A stretch of DNA of 64,000 bases from Paraburkholderia adhaesiva (GCF_021390575.1 NZ_JAJEJQ010000002.1:1-64000); one strand, 5' to 3'. Shown: positions 52,776 through 63,862, counted from the first letter of the stretch. Notes: generated by a model from the letters alone, not told the origin. A program made the numbers and translations.

Positions 52776-53237
52776 TCAAACGTCCTTTCGGTACATGACG
52801 AAGCCGGGCTTGTCGGCGACGCCGTCGTAGAGGCGCATCGCCGTGTGGTTCGTCTCGTGCGTGTGCCAGTACACGCGCGACGAGTTCGCCGCCTTCGCGG
52901 CAGCATAGACACCTTCGATCAGCGCGCGCCCCACGCCTTTGCCACGTTCGTCCTCGACGGTGAAGAGATCCTGCAGATAGCAGATCGGGCCGTCGAGCGT
53001 CGTGCTGCGGTGAAAGATGTAGTGCACGAGGCCAACGACACGCCCCCCGCGCAGCGCGACTAGCGCGTGCATCGGCTCGATGCCGTCGAAGAAGCGTGAC
53101 CATGTCGTGCGCGTGATCGATTCCGGCAGCGCGGTCGGCCCGAAGCGACCGTAGAAACGGTTGTAGCCATCCCACAGCGGCAGCCAGGCGTCGTAGTCGG
53201 CGCGCGTGACGGCGCGCACTTCGAGGGTGTCGGTCAA
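52776..53237 (-). CDS. GNAT-family N-acetyltransferase
   Basis: A 153-residue acetyltransferase. The acetyl-CoA-binding motif A is YLQDLFTVEDERGKGVGRALIEGV, with the R/Q-x-x-G-x-G/A pattern as RGKGVG. The N-terminus VRAVTRADYDAWLPLWDGYNRFYG is typical of the family. The TTG at 53237 is preceded by AAGGAG at good spacing, so I prefer it to an upstream ATG. The gene is convergent with DUF3501 and divergent from a MocR regulator, which may control it. The substrate is unknown. Confidence 0.86.
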   Translation of the reverse strand: MTDTLEVRAVTRADYDAWLPLWDGYNRFYGRFGPTALPESITRTTWSRFFDGIEPMHALVALRGGRVVGLVHYIFHRSTTLDGPICYLQDLFTVEDERGKGVGRALIEGVYAAAKAANSSRVYWHTHETNHTAMRLYDGVADKPGFVMYRKDV

Positions 53238-53405
53238 GATCGTTCTCCTTCGTTCGTATTGGAATGCCGAGGTGATCGGTGAGTCAGGGCGGTGAGCGAG
53301 CGCACGCGAAAAACCAGCGCCGCTCGGCCGACGACAGAACCAAGCGTAAGCGAACTGTGGCACCATTGTTAGTCCAACGACAGCGAGAATTCATGGAGCC
53401 ACCGA

Positions 53406-54884
53406 TTGGACTACGCCTTGATGATGGCGGCCTATGCGCGCCGCACGGCACGCAAGCTCACGCAACAGGACCTGCTGTACGAGAGTTTGCGCCGCGCGAT
53501 TCTTGATGGCGATATCGGTGAGGGCACGCGGCTTGCGTCAAGCCGCGCGCTCGCCGAGCAACTGGACATCGCGCGCAATTCGGTGCTCTACGCGTACGAA
53601 CGGCTCGTGGAAGAGGGATTCGTAACGGCCACGCGCCACGGTTCGATCGTCAATGCGGTGACGCACGGCGCTGTGTCGCTGCAAACGCATGCGGAGCGGG
53701 CCAGCGAAAGTGGGCCGATTCTTTCGCGCCGCGTGCGCGAACTTCCGCCGCGGCGCGGCAGCCCCGGCGGCGTCACGGCGTTGCGGCCCGGGGGCCCCGC
53801 GCTCGACGCGTTTCCGTTCGTGCAATGGCGCACGTCGGTCGAACGTGCGATGCGCCGTCTGCGCGCGAGCGATATGAGCTACGGCGACAGCGCGGGCCAT
53901 CCGGCGTTGCGTCAGGCGATTGCGCAGTACGTGCGCGTGTCGCGCGGCGTGCGTTGCCAGCCGGAACAGGTGTTCATCACCGATGGCACGCAGTCGAGCC
54001 TCGACCTGTGCGCGCGCCTCTTTGCCGATCCGGGCGAACGCCTGTGGATCGAAAATCCCGGCTATCTCGGCGCGCGCGTCGCCATGCTGGCAGCAGGGCT
54101 GCAACTCGTGCCGGTGAGCGTCGATGCAACAGGTATGGCGCCGAGTGCGGCGGACTGGCGCGATGCACCGCCGCGGCTCGTGTATCTCACGCCGTCCCAT
54201 CAGTATCCGCTTGGCAGCGTGCTGAGCCTCGAGCGCCGCCTCGCGCTCATCGAGCATGCTCGCGCGTGCGGCGCCTGGATCATCGAAGACGACTACGACA
54301 GCGAACTGCGCCACGACGGCCCGCCGCTGCCGTCGATCCAGGGGCTGGCCGACGACACGCCCGTGGTCTACCTCGGCACGTTCAGCAAGACGATCTTTCC
54401 GGCGTTGCGCATCGGCTTCATGGTGGTGCCGCAGGGCGTGGCGCAGCAGGTTGCGAAGGCCATCGGCACGCTCTGGCGGCAAGGGCGCGTGGCCGAGCAG
54501 ATGGCGCTGGCCGAGTTCATCGAAAGTGGGCGTTTTGCGCGGCATTTGCGTCGCATGCGCAAGCTTTACGAGCAGCGCCGCGACGGTCTGGTTGCCGCAA
54601 TTGAGCGGCATCTCGCGGGAATTGTGACGGTGTCCGCCGACGCTGGCGGCATGCATCTGACCGTGCGCCTCGACGTGCCTTTGCGCGATATCGACGTGAG
54701 TGAGGCCGCGCACGCGCACGGCCTCAATCTGTCGCCGCTTAGCGCATACTGCCTCCCCGGTCCGGGCATCGCGCGCTACAACGGCTTTTTGCTGGGTTAC
54801 GCCGAGGCGCCGCCAGACGTTGCCGACACGCTGATGGCGACGCTAGCGCGCGTGGTGCGCGCGATGCTGGCCGGCGCCGTCTGA
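53406..54884 (+). CDS. MocR-type GntR/aminotransferase-like transcription regulator (PdxR family)
   Basis: A 492-residue regulator. Residues 20-90 form a GntR winged helix (LLYESLRRAILDGDIGEGTRLASSRALAEQLDIARNSVLYAYERLVEEGF). Residues about 125-480 form a fold-type I aminotransferase-like domain, with the PLP-binding Lys in YLGTFSKTIFPALRIGFM and IIEDDYDSEL upstream of it. Such proteins sense PLP or amino compounds and often control a divergent gene, here the GNAT acetyltransferase. The start is probably TTG 53406, which has GGAG 8 nt upstream; ATG 53421 is the alternative. Confidence 0.9.
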   Translation: MDYALMMAAYARRTARKLTQQDLLYESLRRAILDGDIGEGTRLASSRALAEQLDIARNSVLYAYERLVEEGFVTATRHGSIVNAVTHGAVSLQTHAERASESGPILSRRVRELPPRRGSPGGVTALRPGGPALDAFPFVQWRTSVERAMRRLRASDMSYGDSAGHPALRQAIAQYVRVSRGVRCQPEQVFITDGTQSSLDLCARLFADPGERLWIENPGYLGARVAMLAAGLQLVPVSVDATGMAPSAADWRDAPPRLVYLTPSHQYPLGSVLSLERRLALIEHARACGAWIIEDDYDSELRHDGPPLPSIQGLADDTPVVYLGTFSKTIFPALRIGFMVVPQGVAQQVAKAIGTLWRQGRVAEQMALAEFIESGRFARHLRRMRKLYEQRRDGLVAAIERHLAGIVTVSADAGGMHLTVRLDVPLRDIDVSEAAHAHGLNLSPLSAYCLPGPGIARYNGFLLGYAEAPPDVADTLMATLARVVRAMLAGAV

Positions 54885-54918
54885 CCGACGGGGCAGACTG
54901 ACACGGCGGAGTCGCGGC

Positions 54919-55899
54919 TCACTCGTGTCCGGCCACCGGGTGCGGGACGTACGGTGCTTCGAGCGCGTCGACCTCCTCGTCGGTGAGATCGAGCGAGAGC
55001 GCCGCGACGGCGTCCTCGAGATGCAGCGGTTTCGAGGCGCCGATGATGGGCGAAGTCACCTCCTGCTTCTGCAGCAGCCACGCGAGCGCAACCTGCGCGC
55101 GCGACACGTTGCGCGCCTTCGCAACCGCCGAGACGGCACCGATAACCGAGCTATCGGAATCGGCGGTGGCTTCGTAGAGCCGCTTGCCATAGGCGTCGCT
55201 ACGCTCGCGCTCGCTCGTTTCGTTCCAGTCGCGCGTGAGGCGCCCGCGTGCGAGCGGGCTCCACGGCATGACGGCGATGCCCTGATCGGCGCACAGCGGC
55301 AGCATTTCGCGCTCTTCCTCGCGATAAAGCAGGTTCAGGTGATCCTGCATGCTCACGAACGGCGTCCAGCCGTTCAGATACGACGTGTAGAGCGCCTTGC
55401 TGAACTGCCACGCGTACATGGACGAAGCGCCGATGTAGCGCACTTTCCCCGCCTTCACGAGATCGTGCAGCGCTTCGAGCGTCTCTTCGATCGGCGTGTA
55501 GTAATCCCAGCGATGGATCTGGTAGAGATCGACGTAATCGGTTCCGAGGCGACGCAGGCTGTTGTCGATCTCCGCGAAGATCGACTTGCGCGAAAGGCCC
55601 GCGCCGTTCGGGCCCGGACGCATGCGGTTGTAGACCTTCGTCGCGATCACGACGTCGTCGCGCTTCACGGAGTCGAGCAGCACGCGGCCCACGATTTCCT
55701 CGGATGTACCGTCCGAGTAGGTGTTGGCGGTGTCGAAGAAGTTGATTCCGGCGTCGAGCGCCTGGCGAATGAGCGGCCGTGCGGCGTCTTCGTCGAGCGT
55801 CCACGGATGCGTGCCGCGCCCGGGCACGCCGTAGGTCATGCAACCGAGACACAGCCGCGAAACTTCCAGGCCGGTCGAGCCGAATCTGACGTAGTCCAT
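54919..55899 (-). CDS. Aldo/keto reductase
   Basis: A 326-residue NADPH-dependent oxidoreductase. The catalytic tetrad residues are seen in NFFDTANTYSDG (Asp and Tyr), VIATKVYNRM (Lys) and LYQIHRWDY (His). The C-terminal SPIIGASKPLHLEDAVAAL binds the NADPH phosphate. The sequence is closest to the YakC/alcohol dehydrogenase-like branch with a GCMTYG start motif. The substrate is unknown. The ATG at 55899 has AAGGAG 8-9 nt upstream. It is convergent with the MocR gene, 34 bp away. Confidence 0.92.
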   Translation of the reverse strand: MDYVRFGSTGLEVSRLCLGCMTYGVPGRGTHPWTLDEDAARPLIRQALDAGINFFDTANTYSDGTSEEIVGRVLLDSVKRDDVVIATKVYNRMRPGPNGAGLSRKSIFAEIDNSLRRLGTDYVDLYQIHRWDYYTPIEETLEALHDLVKAGKVRYIGASSMYAWQFSKALYTSYLNGWTPFVSMQDHLNLLYREEEREMLPLCADQGIAVMPWSPLARGRLTRDWNETSERERSDAYGKRLYEATADSDSSVIGAVSAVAKARNVSRAQVALAWLLQKQEVTSPIIGASKPLHLEDAVAALSLDLTDEEVDALEAPYVPHPVAGHE

Positions 55900-56114
55900 T
55901 GCTGTTGCTCCTTGTGCGAAAGCGGATGACTGAGGCGACGTTGCCGCGATGTCGTGCGCAGGCAATGCGTTTCCCGCCTGGCGCCTGGCGGCGATTTCGC
56001 CAGCGTATCTCAGCCGGAGCGATTGCGCAGCAAGGGCGTCACCCGCGGCGAGGAGGTATGGCGATCAAGCGTCGAATTTCGAGAAAGCGAGGTTGCCGAA
56101 TTATGTGCTAATTT

Positions 56115-56651
56115 ATGCCGGGTAATATTTATCCTGTGCAGGATAATCCAACCAATATGATTCGGAGTGCGTATCGGCCTTGGGCTATAGGTCCGATGCA
56201 TTTTCGCCGTTTCGATCCAGCGGGAGCCATTGTGGGGCACAGCGATGTGGGGCACAGCGATGTTGACTACAGCATTCCGGTCGACGAATTCGGATTCATG
56301 TCCGACGATGAAAGGGCTCAGAGTGTCGCGCAACAAGACGCCGGTTGCATACAAAGTACAACTTACCGTCAAGCATGGGTGCTTCTTGAACATGTGTTGT
56401 TTATGGCGAAGATGAAAAAGCACCCGGAACACGCGAGACCGCGTTCGCCGGCTTCAAGTACGCCGTTGACGCGGGAACTAGACACGCCCGCAGCCGATAG
56501 CCGACGAATCACAAGCACGTTCTGGCTCGGAGAAGACGTTGCCGCAGCGCTTCGGGCGAACAGGCAGGGATCGATGGATCCCGCTCCGGGCAATCGCCGT
56601 GCGTGGTGGCGACGTCTCAGCCGCCTGTTTGCGTGCTTAAGACTCTACTAA
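56115..56651 (+). CDS. Hypothetical protein with internal 15-bp tandem duplication
   Basis: A 178-residue reading frame I do not recognise. It contains a perfect 15-bp tandem repeat (TGTGGGGCACAGCGA at 56231-56245 and 56246-56260), giving two VGHSD units in the protein. The middle has FMSDDERAQSVAQQDAGCIQ and the C-terminus is basic and aromatic (RRAWWRRLSRLFACLRLY). The start is uncertain: there is no good RBS at 56115, and ATGs at 56157 or 56196 are possible. It is 17 bp upstream of the next unrecognised gene and may form an operon with it. The base composition is less GC-rich than the flanking genes. Confidence 0.5.
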   Translation: MPGNIYPVQDNPTNMIRSAYRPWAIGPMHFRRFDPAGAIVGHSDVGHSDVDYSIPVDEFGFMSDDERAQSVAQQDAGCIQSTTYRQAWVLLEHVLFMAKMKKHPEHARPRSPASSTPLTRELDTPAADSRRITSTFWLGEDVAAALRANRQGSMDPAPGNRRAWWRRLSRLFACLRLY

Positions 56652-56668
56652 CTTCACCCATTTGCCCG

Positions 56669-57331
56669 ATGCCGACTGACTACATCGCGCCTTTCGCCCT
56701 CTGGATCGTCGTGCGCCGCGTACATCGGCGTGACGGTTCGTATTTCGCCGAGCCCGCGTGTGCTGGGTGGGGCGGAAACGGCGGTCTCGCCGTATTCGTT
56801 TCGCGCCTTCATGCCTGCGTCTACGCCACGCTGCGCAATGTCCATCGTGCGCAGGACGACACGGACGACTGGCGGTGCATTCCGCTGCAGGCCTTCGATC
56901 TGCATAGCGATATCCGCGACGTGAACGGAGAGCTCAACTGCGCGATGACTTTCGCGTTCGCATGCGATTCCACAGGTGCGCTGACCGTTGCAAACGGTGC
57001 GCCGGGTCTTTGCTATATCGAAGCCACATTCGATCTGCCCGACCTCGGTCCGGAGCCGGTCTTCAACTTCAGCCAGTGGGCGTTCGACATCATGCGCGAG
57101 CTTTGGGAGCGCGTTGGCGCGCACGGCTACCCGGAATCGATCGATCGTACTGCGGTGATGGATGACATGACATTCGCGTGTGCGCTGAGCGTCGCGCTGG
57201 AGGTTGCTTCGCTAACACGCGCGGAGCCGGATGGCGATCACTGGACTGTCTACGACGCTGAAACGGTGCGCTGGATTTCGACGCCTGCGCGATCGTCCGG
57301 CGCATTGCAAACAATGCGGACGATCCACTGA
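56669..57331 (+). CDS. Hypothetical protein
   Basis: A 220-residue protein, not recognised. It looks soluble: a beta-rich first half (YIAPFALWIVVRRVHRRDGSYF, LAVFVSRLHACVYATLRNVHR) and a helical region around residues 130-185 (FNFSQWAFDIMRELWERVGAHGYPE, ALSVALEVASLTRAEPDG). No signal peptide or known motif is visible. It lies 17 bp after the previous unrecognised gene. Two small neighbouring genes of unknown type in a slightly A/T-richer segment suggest a recently acquired pair, but no effector or immunity motif can be pointed to. Confidence 0.62.
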   Translation: MPTDYIAPFALWIVVRRVHRRDGSYFAEPACAGWGGNGGLAVFVSRLHACVYATLRNVHRAQDDTDDWRCIPLQAFDLHSDIRDVNGELNCAMTFAFACDSTGALTVANGAPGLCYIEATFDLPDLGPEPVFNFSQWAFDIMRELWERVGAHGYPESIDRTAVMDDMTFACALSVALEVASLTRAEPDGDHWTVYDAETVRWISTPARSSGALQTMRTIH

Positions 57332-57642
57332 TAACGTGCGCAACGTGCACGATGCCGGGCAGAACGAGCGTGCTGAAACAGGTGTGGCCGCGCACATCGT
57401 TGCGTGGTCTATACGCGTTCAACGACTCGCTAATGCGACGCTACGTCCCTCGCTGTGAACCGTGTGCAGATCAAACCACGGCGTTCCGACGGAGGGCGCG
57501 TAAGTTTGAGGTAAGTGAATGCGGTTATCAATACGTGACGCGACACGCCATAAAAACAAGAGTCGCCTGCAGTTTAGATGTAACCAATAAATAAGGTAGC
57601 TATCGCTCACGCAGCGGTAGAACAGATGATGGAGACAATCAA
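57332..57642. other. Intergenic region upstream of acs
   Basis: 311 bp with no supported gene. The part from about 57530 to 57610 is A/T-rich and likely holds the acs promoter. The acs RBS (TGGAGA) lies at 57629-57634. Confidence 0.45.
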
Positions 57643-59619
<1,977 letters not shown>

Positions 59620-59697
59620 CGGCTCGGGCCGTGAGCTTCAAAGCATAAAAGCGTTAATCACCGGGATGACAATCCCACAAGGAAGGAGACAGTAAGC

Positions 59698-60291
59698 ATG
59701 GCAAACGAAATCAAAAAATTCCCCAATCCGGCGCCTCTCGGCCTTGCAGGCTTTGCGCTGACGACGTGGCTGCTCAGCATGGTCAACGCAGGATGGTATT
59801 CGGGTGAGGCAATGGGCATGGTGATGGCCGTCGCCCTCGCTTTCGGCGGCACTGCACAGATGATTGCTGGCGTGATGGAATTGCCGCGCGGTAACACGTT
59901 CGGTGCCACTGCGTTCACGGCTTACGGCGCATTCTGGTGGTCGTTCGCGCTCTTCGTGCTGTTCCTGCACGACAAGGTGCCGGCAACCTTCGTGGGCTGG
60001 TACCTCTGCCTGTGGGGTGTGTTCACCTTCTACATGTGGCTTGCCACGTTCCGTTCGCCGAAGGTTCTGCAGGCCATCTTCCTTGTCCTCTGGATCACCT
60101 TCTTCCTTCTGGCCGCTGGTGACTTCACGGGCTCTGCGACCCTGCACATGGCAGGCGGCTACGCAGGTATGCTCACCGCCATCCTGGCCTTCTATCTGTC
60201 GGCAGGCGAGATGCTGCTCGAAACGTACGGCCGCGAGATCCTTCCGATTGGACTGGGTCGCGCTGCTCCTATGCCCGTTATGGCACGCTGA
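59698..60291 (+). CDS. satP: Acetate/succinate transporter, GPR1/FUN34/YaaH (SatP) family
   Basis: A 197-residue inner-membrane protein with six TM helices. The family signature NPAPLGLAGFALTTWLLSM is at the N-terminus, and FGGTAQMIAGVMELPRGNTFGATAFTAYGAFWWSF follows. The family imports acetate and succinate with protons or as an anion channel. An RBS (GGAGA) precedes the ATG at 59698. It lies directly after acs in an apparent operon, ended by a strong terminator. Confidence 0.94.
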   Translation: MANEIKKFPNPAPLGLAGFALTTWLLSMVNAGWYSGEAMGMVMAVALAFGGTAQMIAGVMELPRGNTFGATAFTAYGAFWWSFALFVLFLHDKVPATFVGWYLCLWGVFTFYMWLATFRSPKVLQAIFLVLWITFFLLAAGDFTGSATLHMAGGYAGMLTAILAFYLSAGEMLLETYGREILPIGLGRAAPMPVMAR

Positions 60292-60389
60292 CATAACCTG
60301 GCGGTTCAGCTGGACTGCATCGAGCCTTCGCTGTCGATGGCATGACGCTTGATCCGGGCTGAACGGCCTGAACTTGCCAGTTGATCTCG

Positions 60390-60419
60390 GCCCGCGCTTT
60401 TCAAAAGCGCGGGCTTTTT
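60390..60419 (+). terminator. Rho-independent terminator of acs-satP
   Basis: Perfect 12-bp stem GCCCGCGCTTTT (60390-60401) / AAAAGCGCGGGC (60403-60414) with a 1-nt formal loop (in practice shorter pairing and a larger loop), followed by five T residues. Confidence 0.92.
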
Positions 60420-60455
60420 CATTTCAGAGCGGGTTATCGGTGGCTGCTTGCGTCG

Positions 60456-60823
60456 AATTGAATGAAACGCCGACGCTCGTCACTCCGTGGTGCGTAACAA
60501 CCCGTCTTTTGTCGTTGGCCGGCAACGCCATATTCCGGTAGCGGACGTGGCACTGCGGGATCGTGAAGAGGGCAAAGAAATTGAATGAGCCGCCGACGCT
60601 CGTCACTCGGTGGTGCGTAGCAACGCGTCTTTTGTCGTTGACCGGCAACGCCACATCCCGGCAGCGATCGTGTCATTGCGGGATCGTGAAGAGGGCAAAA
60701 AAATTGAATGAGCCGCCGACGCTCGTCACTTACTGATTCGTAGCAACGCGTCGTTTGTCGTTGGCCGGCAACGCCATATCCCGGTAGCGGACTGGCACTG
60801 CGGGATCGTAAAGAGATCAAAAA
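60456..60823. repeat. Three tandem ~123-bp repeats between satP and the porin gene
   Basis: Copies start with AATTGAATGA-like sequence at 60456, 60579 and 60702, a constant 123-bp period. Shared landmarks in each are CGCCGACGCTCGTCACT, the TTTGTCGTTG run, CCGGCAACGCCA, and CACTGCGGGATCGT (with point differences). Copies 1 and 2 also share the TGGTGCGTA stretch. The period is a multiple of three, so minus-strand reading frames of about 41-residue units persist, but no RBS supports translation. Function is unknown; it lies between two terminators. Confidence 0.88.
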
Positions 60824-60825
60824 AA

Positions 60826-60855
60826 ATCGGTCTTTTCCCGGAGGAAAAGACCGAT
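60826..60855 (-). terminator. Terminator of the porin gene
   Basis: Perfect 13-bp stem ATCGGTCTTTTCC (60826-60838) / GGAAAAGACCGAT (60843-60855) with a CGGA loop. On the minus strand it is followed by a run of T residues (plus-strand A-run 60819-60826). It lies 53 bp past the porin stop. Confidence 0.9.
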
Positions 60856-60908
60856 GCAGTTAGCTGCCGGACTGGCAACCGGCGTACCGGTTGCCATGTC
60901 ACGCAAAA

Positions 60909-62144
60909 TTAGAACTTTTGCGTCATGCCGACCATTGCTGCGACTTGCTTGTTGTTGGCCGATGCACCCGAGCCCGAACCCAGTTGAGCGCGGGCCTTGG
61001 CGCCGGTCGAATCCGTGCCCGAAGCCAGCTCGTACCAGCCCAGTGCGTAGACCGAGGTGCGCTTGGACAGCGCGTATGTGGCACCCAGGTTGAACTGGTT
61101 GTAGTGCGCACCGTCAACCGCGTTGCTCGCACCGCTGTTATGGGTGTAGATGTACGCCGCGCCCAGTTGCAGTGCCGGGGTCAGGTTGTACGTTCCGTTG
61201 ATTTCACCCGTGTTAAACGTTGCTTTGCCAGTCGCCCCCGCAGTGGCCTTCCCGCCTGTCGCAGTAACGTTACCGAGACCACCGAACTGCGTGTTCGTGT
61301 AGACGAGACCGATGTTTGCCGGACCGAATGCGTACGAACCGCCAACCGTTGCCACTTGCAGCGACGAAGCCGACGCATAGCCTTGCCAGATCGGGCTGGA
61401 CATGTTGTTGCCCGAGGCCGTCGTCCCGACCGTCCCCGGCACCGAAGCACCGGCAACCGTGCCGAACGATGCGTAGTACGGATTCTTCGTGAAGGTGTAG
61501 CCTGCACCCGCCACGATCGGGCCATTGTTGTAGGCAAGGGCTGCTTCGAGGATCTGATTGCCGGTGAAGTTACCCGCTTGGCCACCGAGGCTGTACAGGA
61601 AGCCAGCTTGCAGACCCGAGTAAATCGGGCTTTGGTAGCGAATCGCGTTGTTCAGGCGGTTGGTCGTGTTCAGGTTGCTGACATCACCCACCGGCGTACC
61701 GAAGTTCGTGCCCGAGCCGGCCCACGTGTCACCCGACTGGAGGATACCGACCATGTCGGCGACCACCGAACGCTGGTGACCCAACGTCAGCGTACCGAAC
61801 TGGTTGCTGCTCAGACCGACGAACGCCTGGCGACCGAAGAGCAGGCCGCCTTGAGCCGATGCGCCGGTGGCGGTTGTGAAACCGCTTTCGAGTGTGAAGA
61901 TCGCCTTCAGGCCGCCGCCGAGGTCTTCAGCACCCTTCAAGCCGAAGCGCGACGAATTCGCCTGGCTCATAGCCACAAGCCCACTGCCGTGGGTGGGGTT
62001 AACGGTGGCGCTGACTTGCTTGTTATTCACATACAGCACGCCTGCATCGACGAGGCCGTAGAGCGTGACGCTGCTTTGCGCGTGAGCTGCACCAGCGAAT
62101 GCGCTCAGTGCCAGAACGGCCGCGGTGGTCTTGGTGAATTTCAT
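60909..62144 (-). CDS. Gram-negative general porin
   Basis: A 411-residue trimeric beta-barrel porin of the Burkholderia OpcP/OmpC-like type. The signal peptide MKFTKTTAAVLALSAFAGAAHA is cut before QSSVTLYG, the usual first strand. RQAFVGLSSNQFGTLTLGHQ and the long loop after it (eyelet region) are typical, and the last residue is Phe (GMTQKF), the outer-membrane assembly signal. The middle loop residues 205-250 are Gly/Ala/Thr-rich and variable. The ATG at 62144 is chosen for the signal peptide over one at 62192. It has its own terminator. Confidence 0.94.
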   Translation of the reverse strand: MKFTKTTAAVLALSAFAGAAHAQSSVTLYGLVDAGVLYVNNKQVSATVNPTHGSGLVAMSQANSSRFGLKGAEDLGGGLKAIFTLESGFTTATGASAQGGLLFGRQAFVGLSSNQFGTLTLGHQRSVVADMVGILQSGDTWAGSGTNFGTPVGDVSNLNTTNRLNNAIRYQSPIYSGLQAGFLYSLGGQAGNFTGNQILEAALAYNNGPIVAGAGYTFTKNPYYASFGTVAGASVPGTVGTTASGNNMSSPIWQGYASASSLQVATVGGSYAFGPANIGLVYTNTQFGGLGNVTATGGKATAGATGKATFNTGEINGTYNLTPALQLGAAYIYTHNSGASNAVDGAHYNQFNLGATYALSKRTSVYALGWYELASGTDSTGAKARAQLGSGSGASANNKQVAAMVGMTQKF

Positions 62145-62556
62145 CTGTATATTTTTTCCAAATAACATCGGGCTATTGTGGACAGGCCACAATCAGCGTG
62201 AAAACCCCGATGATTCGATTAGTAATTGAATAGCCTGAACTCTCTGGCACAAGATGGTTTCATTGGATTCTCCAAACCTTTTTTGGCTTGCTAATGAACC
62301 TGTACCAGCGGCACGATGCTAGCAGCTACATGTCAGCTTCTGTATGACTGACTTACTTTGTGTTGCACCGATGCGACACGCTTGCTGGAACAACAATTCC
62401 GTTCAACGCGCAAACGTTTGGTTTGCGACGATGCGCGGCTAAGGCTGCGCAAAAAGTGACAATCCGCCGCGAGTTCGCGTCGTCTTCCAGATGGTCCTTA
62501 TCCGGTCACAGGTCACCGGAAAGGTCACCAGCTATTTCACTAATTCGCTCATTTCA
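62145..62556. other. Porin upstream region
   Basis: About 410 bp with no supported gene, A/T-richer than the flanks (notably 62145-62300 and 62520-62580). It should hold the porin promoter and regulatory sites for a long 5' leader. No sRNA could be recognised by eye. Confidence 0.45.
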
Positions 62557-62724
62557 TCAATTCGATTTTGAAATATCGAATCGACACTTCGCGCTGCCAG
62601 ATTGCGCGCATCGCTCCAGATCGTTGACCGTATAAACGAGAATTCCCAGGCCCGCCGTTTTTAGCGTTGCGAGGCGCGACTCGTTCAGCGTGCTGAGGCC
62701 ATTGCGTGCATCACTTCGTGTGGT
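62557..62724 (-). pseudogene. 3' remnant of a glycerophosphodiester phosphodiesterase gene (ugpQ-like)
   Basis: A 55-codon open stretch without a start codon, immediately downstream of ugpC on the same strand. Its translation DARNGLSTLNESRLATLKTA followed by GLGILVYTVNDLERC closely resembles the C-terminal part of UgpQ-type GDPD enzymes, where the LVYTVND strand precedes the last catalytic-barrel loop. The catalytic N-terminal two thirds are missing, and the normal last segment after the TVND motif is degenerate before a stop at 62557-62559. In related genomes ugpQ follows ugpC, so this looks like a deletion relic. Confidence 0.72.
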
Positions 62725-62737
62725 TTATTCAGGGCGC

Positions 62738-63862
62738 TCATGAAGCACGCAAGCCGGTCGCCGAATCGAAAAAGTGCAAATGCTGAGATGGCAACGCCAC
62801 TTCCATTCGTTCGCCCGCACGCGGCCGATGTGTGGCCGCAAGACGAACGACGATTTCCTGATCTCCGAATCGGCCATGCACGAGATTGTCTGCGCCCAGT
62901 AGTTCGCACGACTCGACCGTCAACGCTACCGATTTCGCACCTGGCACAGTGGCAATGTGCTCCGCGCGAATACCGAGCGTATATTCCCGTCCGGCGTCGA
63001 GTCGGCTGACGATGGAGTTCTCGTTCTGTGAACTTCGCTCCCCGACAGTGTGATCGAACCCTGAGTCGAGGGGCAGGCGTGGCCCGTTGCCACTAACCTC
63101 GAAGAAGCGGCTGTCCTCCGAGACGCGGCCCCGCAGCAGGTTCATTGCCGGAGAACCAATGAAGCTCGCCACGAACAAACTCGCAGGCTTTTCATACACT
63201 TCGCTGGGTACACCGATCTGTTCGATGTAACCACCGTTCATAACCACAACCCGATGCCCAAGGGTCATCGCTTCGATCTGATCGTGCGTGACATACAAGC
63301 TCGTAGTCTGCAGTCGCTGGTGCAGCCTCTGGATTTCGAATCGCATCTGGACGCGCAGTTTCGCGTCGAGATTCGAGAGGGGTTCGTCGAAGAGGAACAC
63401 CGCCGGCTCGCGGACGATCGCGCGCCCCATCGCCACCCGCTGACGTTGCCCACCGGAGAGATCGCGCGGTAGACGTTCGAGCAGCGAGCCGAGTTCGAGG
63501 ATCTTCGCGGCAGCGGTTACGCGTTCGTTGACCGTGCGCTGATCCACGCCACGAATCTTCAACCCGTACGCCATGTTCTGCGCCACGTTCATATGCGGAT
63601 AAAGCGCGTAGTTCTGGAAGACCATTGCGATGTCGCGGTCTTTCGGTTCCAGCTTGTTGACCACCCGGTCGCCGATCGAAATGGCGCCTTCGGTCACGCT
63701 TTCCAGACCAGCGACCATTCGCAGCAGCGTCGACTTCCCGCAGCCCGATGGACCGACGAGCACCACGAATTCGCCGTCGGCAACGTTGAGGTCGACCGAG
63801 TGCAGCACCGTGGCTTTGCCGTCATAAGACTTGCGTACGCGGTCAAGAGTCAGGGTTGCCAT
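62738..63862 (-). CDS. ugpC: sn-Glycerol-3-phosphate ABC transporter ATP-binding protein UgpC
   Basis: A 374-residue ATPase of the MalK/UgpC (CUT1) family that powers import of glycerol-3-phosphate. Walker A is [13 protein letters not shown], the ABC signature is [14 protein letters not shown], Walker B is [13 protein letters not shown] and the switch His is [10 protein letters not shown]. The C-terminal 130 residues form the TOBE/OB regulatory domain ([27 protein letters not shown]). The length is normal. The permease and binding-protein genes (ugpBAE) should lie to the right of the window. A ugpQ remnant follows its stop. Confidence 0.93.
   Translation of the reverse strand: MATLTLDRVRKSYDGKATVLHSVDLNVADGEFVVLVGPSGCGKSTLLRMVAGLESVTEGAISIGDRVVNKLEPKDRDIAMVFQNYALYPHMNVAQNMAYGLKIRGVDQRTVNERVTAAAKILELGSLLERLPRDLSGGQRQRVAMGRAIVREPAVFLFDEPLSNLDAKLRVQMRFEIQRLHQRLQTTSLYVTHDQIEAMTLGHRVVVMNGGYIEQIGVPSEVYEKPASLFVASFIGSPAMNLLRGRVSEDSRFFEVSGNGPRLPLDSGFDHTVGERSSQNENSIVSRLDAGREYTLGIRAEHIATVPGAKSVALTVESCELLGADNLVHGRFGDQEIVVRLAATHRPRAGERMEVALPSQHLHFFDSATGLRAS

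Noticed and set aside
57352..57594. 80-residue frame upstream of acs
   Set aside because: There is no credible start signal, the sequence resembles nothing, and it occupies the likely acs promoter region.
60434..60820. A 128-residue minus-strand frame with three 41-residue repeats
   Set aside because: The repeats follow from the 123-bp DNA period being a multiple of three. There is no RBS, and other frames are equally open; I treat the DNA repeat as the feature.
60456..60823. Possible CRISPR or iteron array
   Set aside because: The 123-bp units have no unique spacers and are far from the rep/par locus; unit length is unlike CRISPR repeats or iterons.
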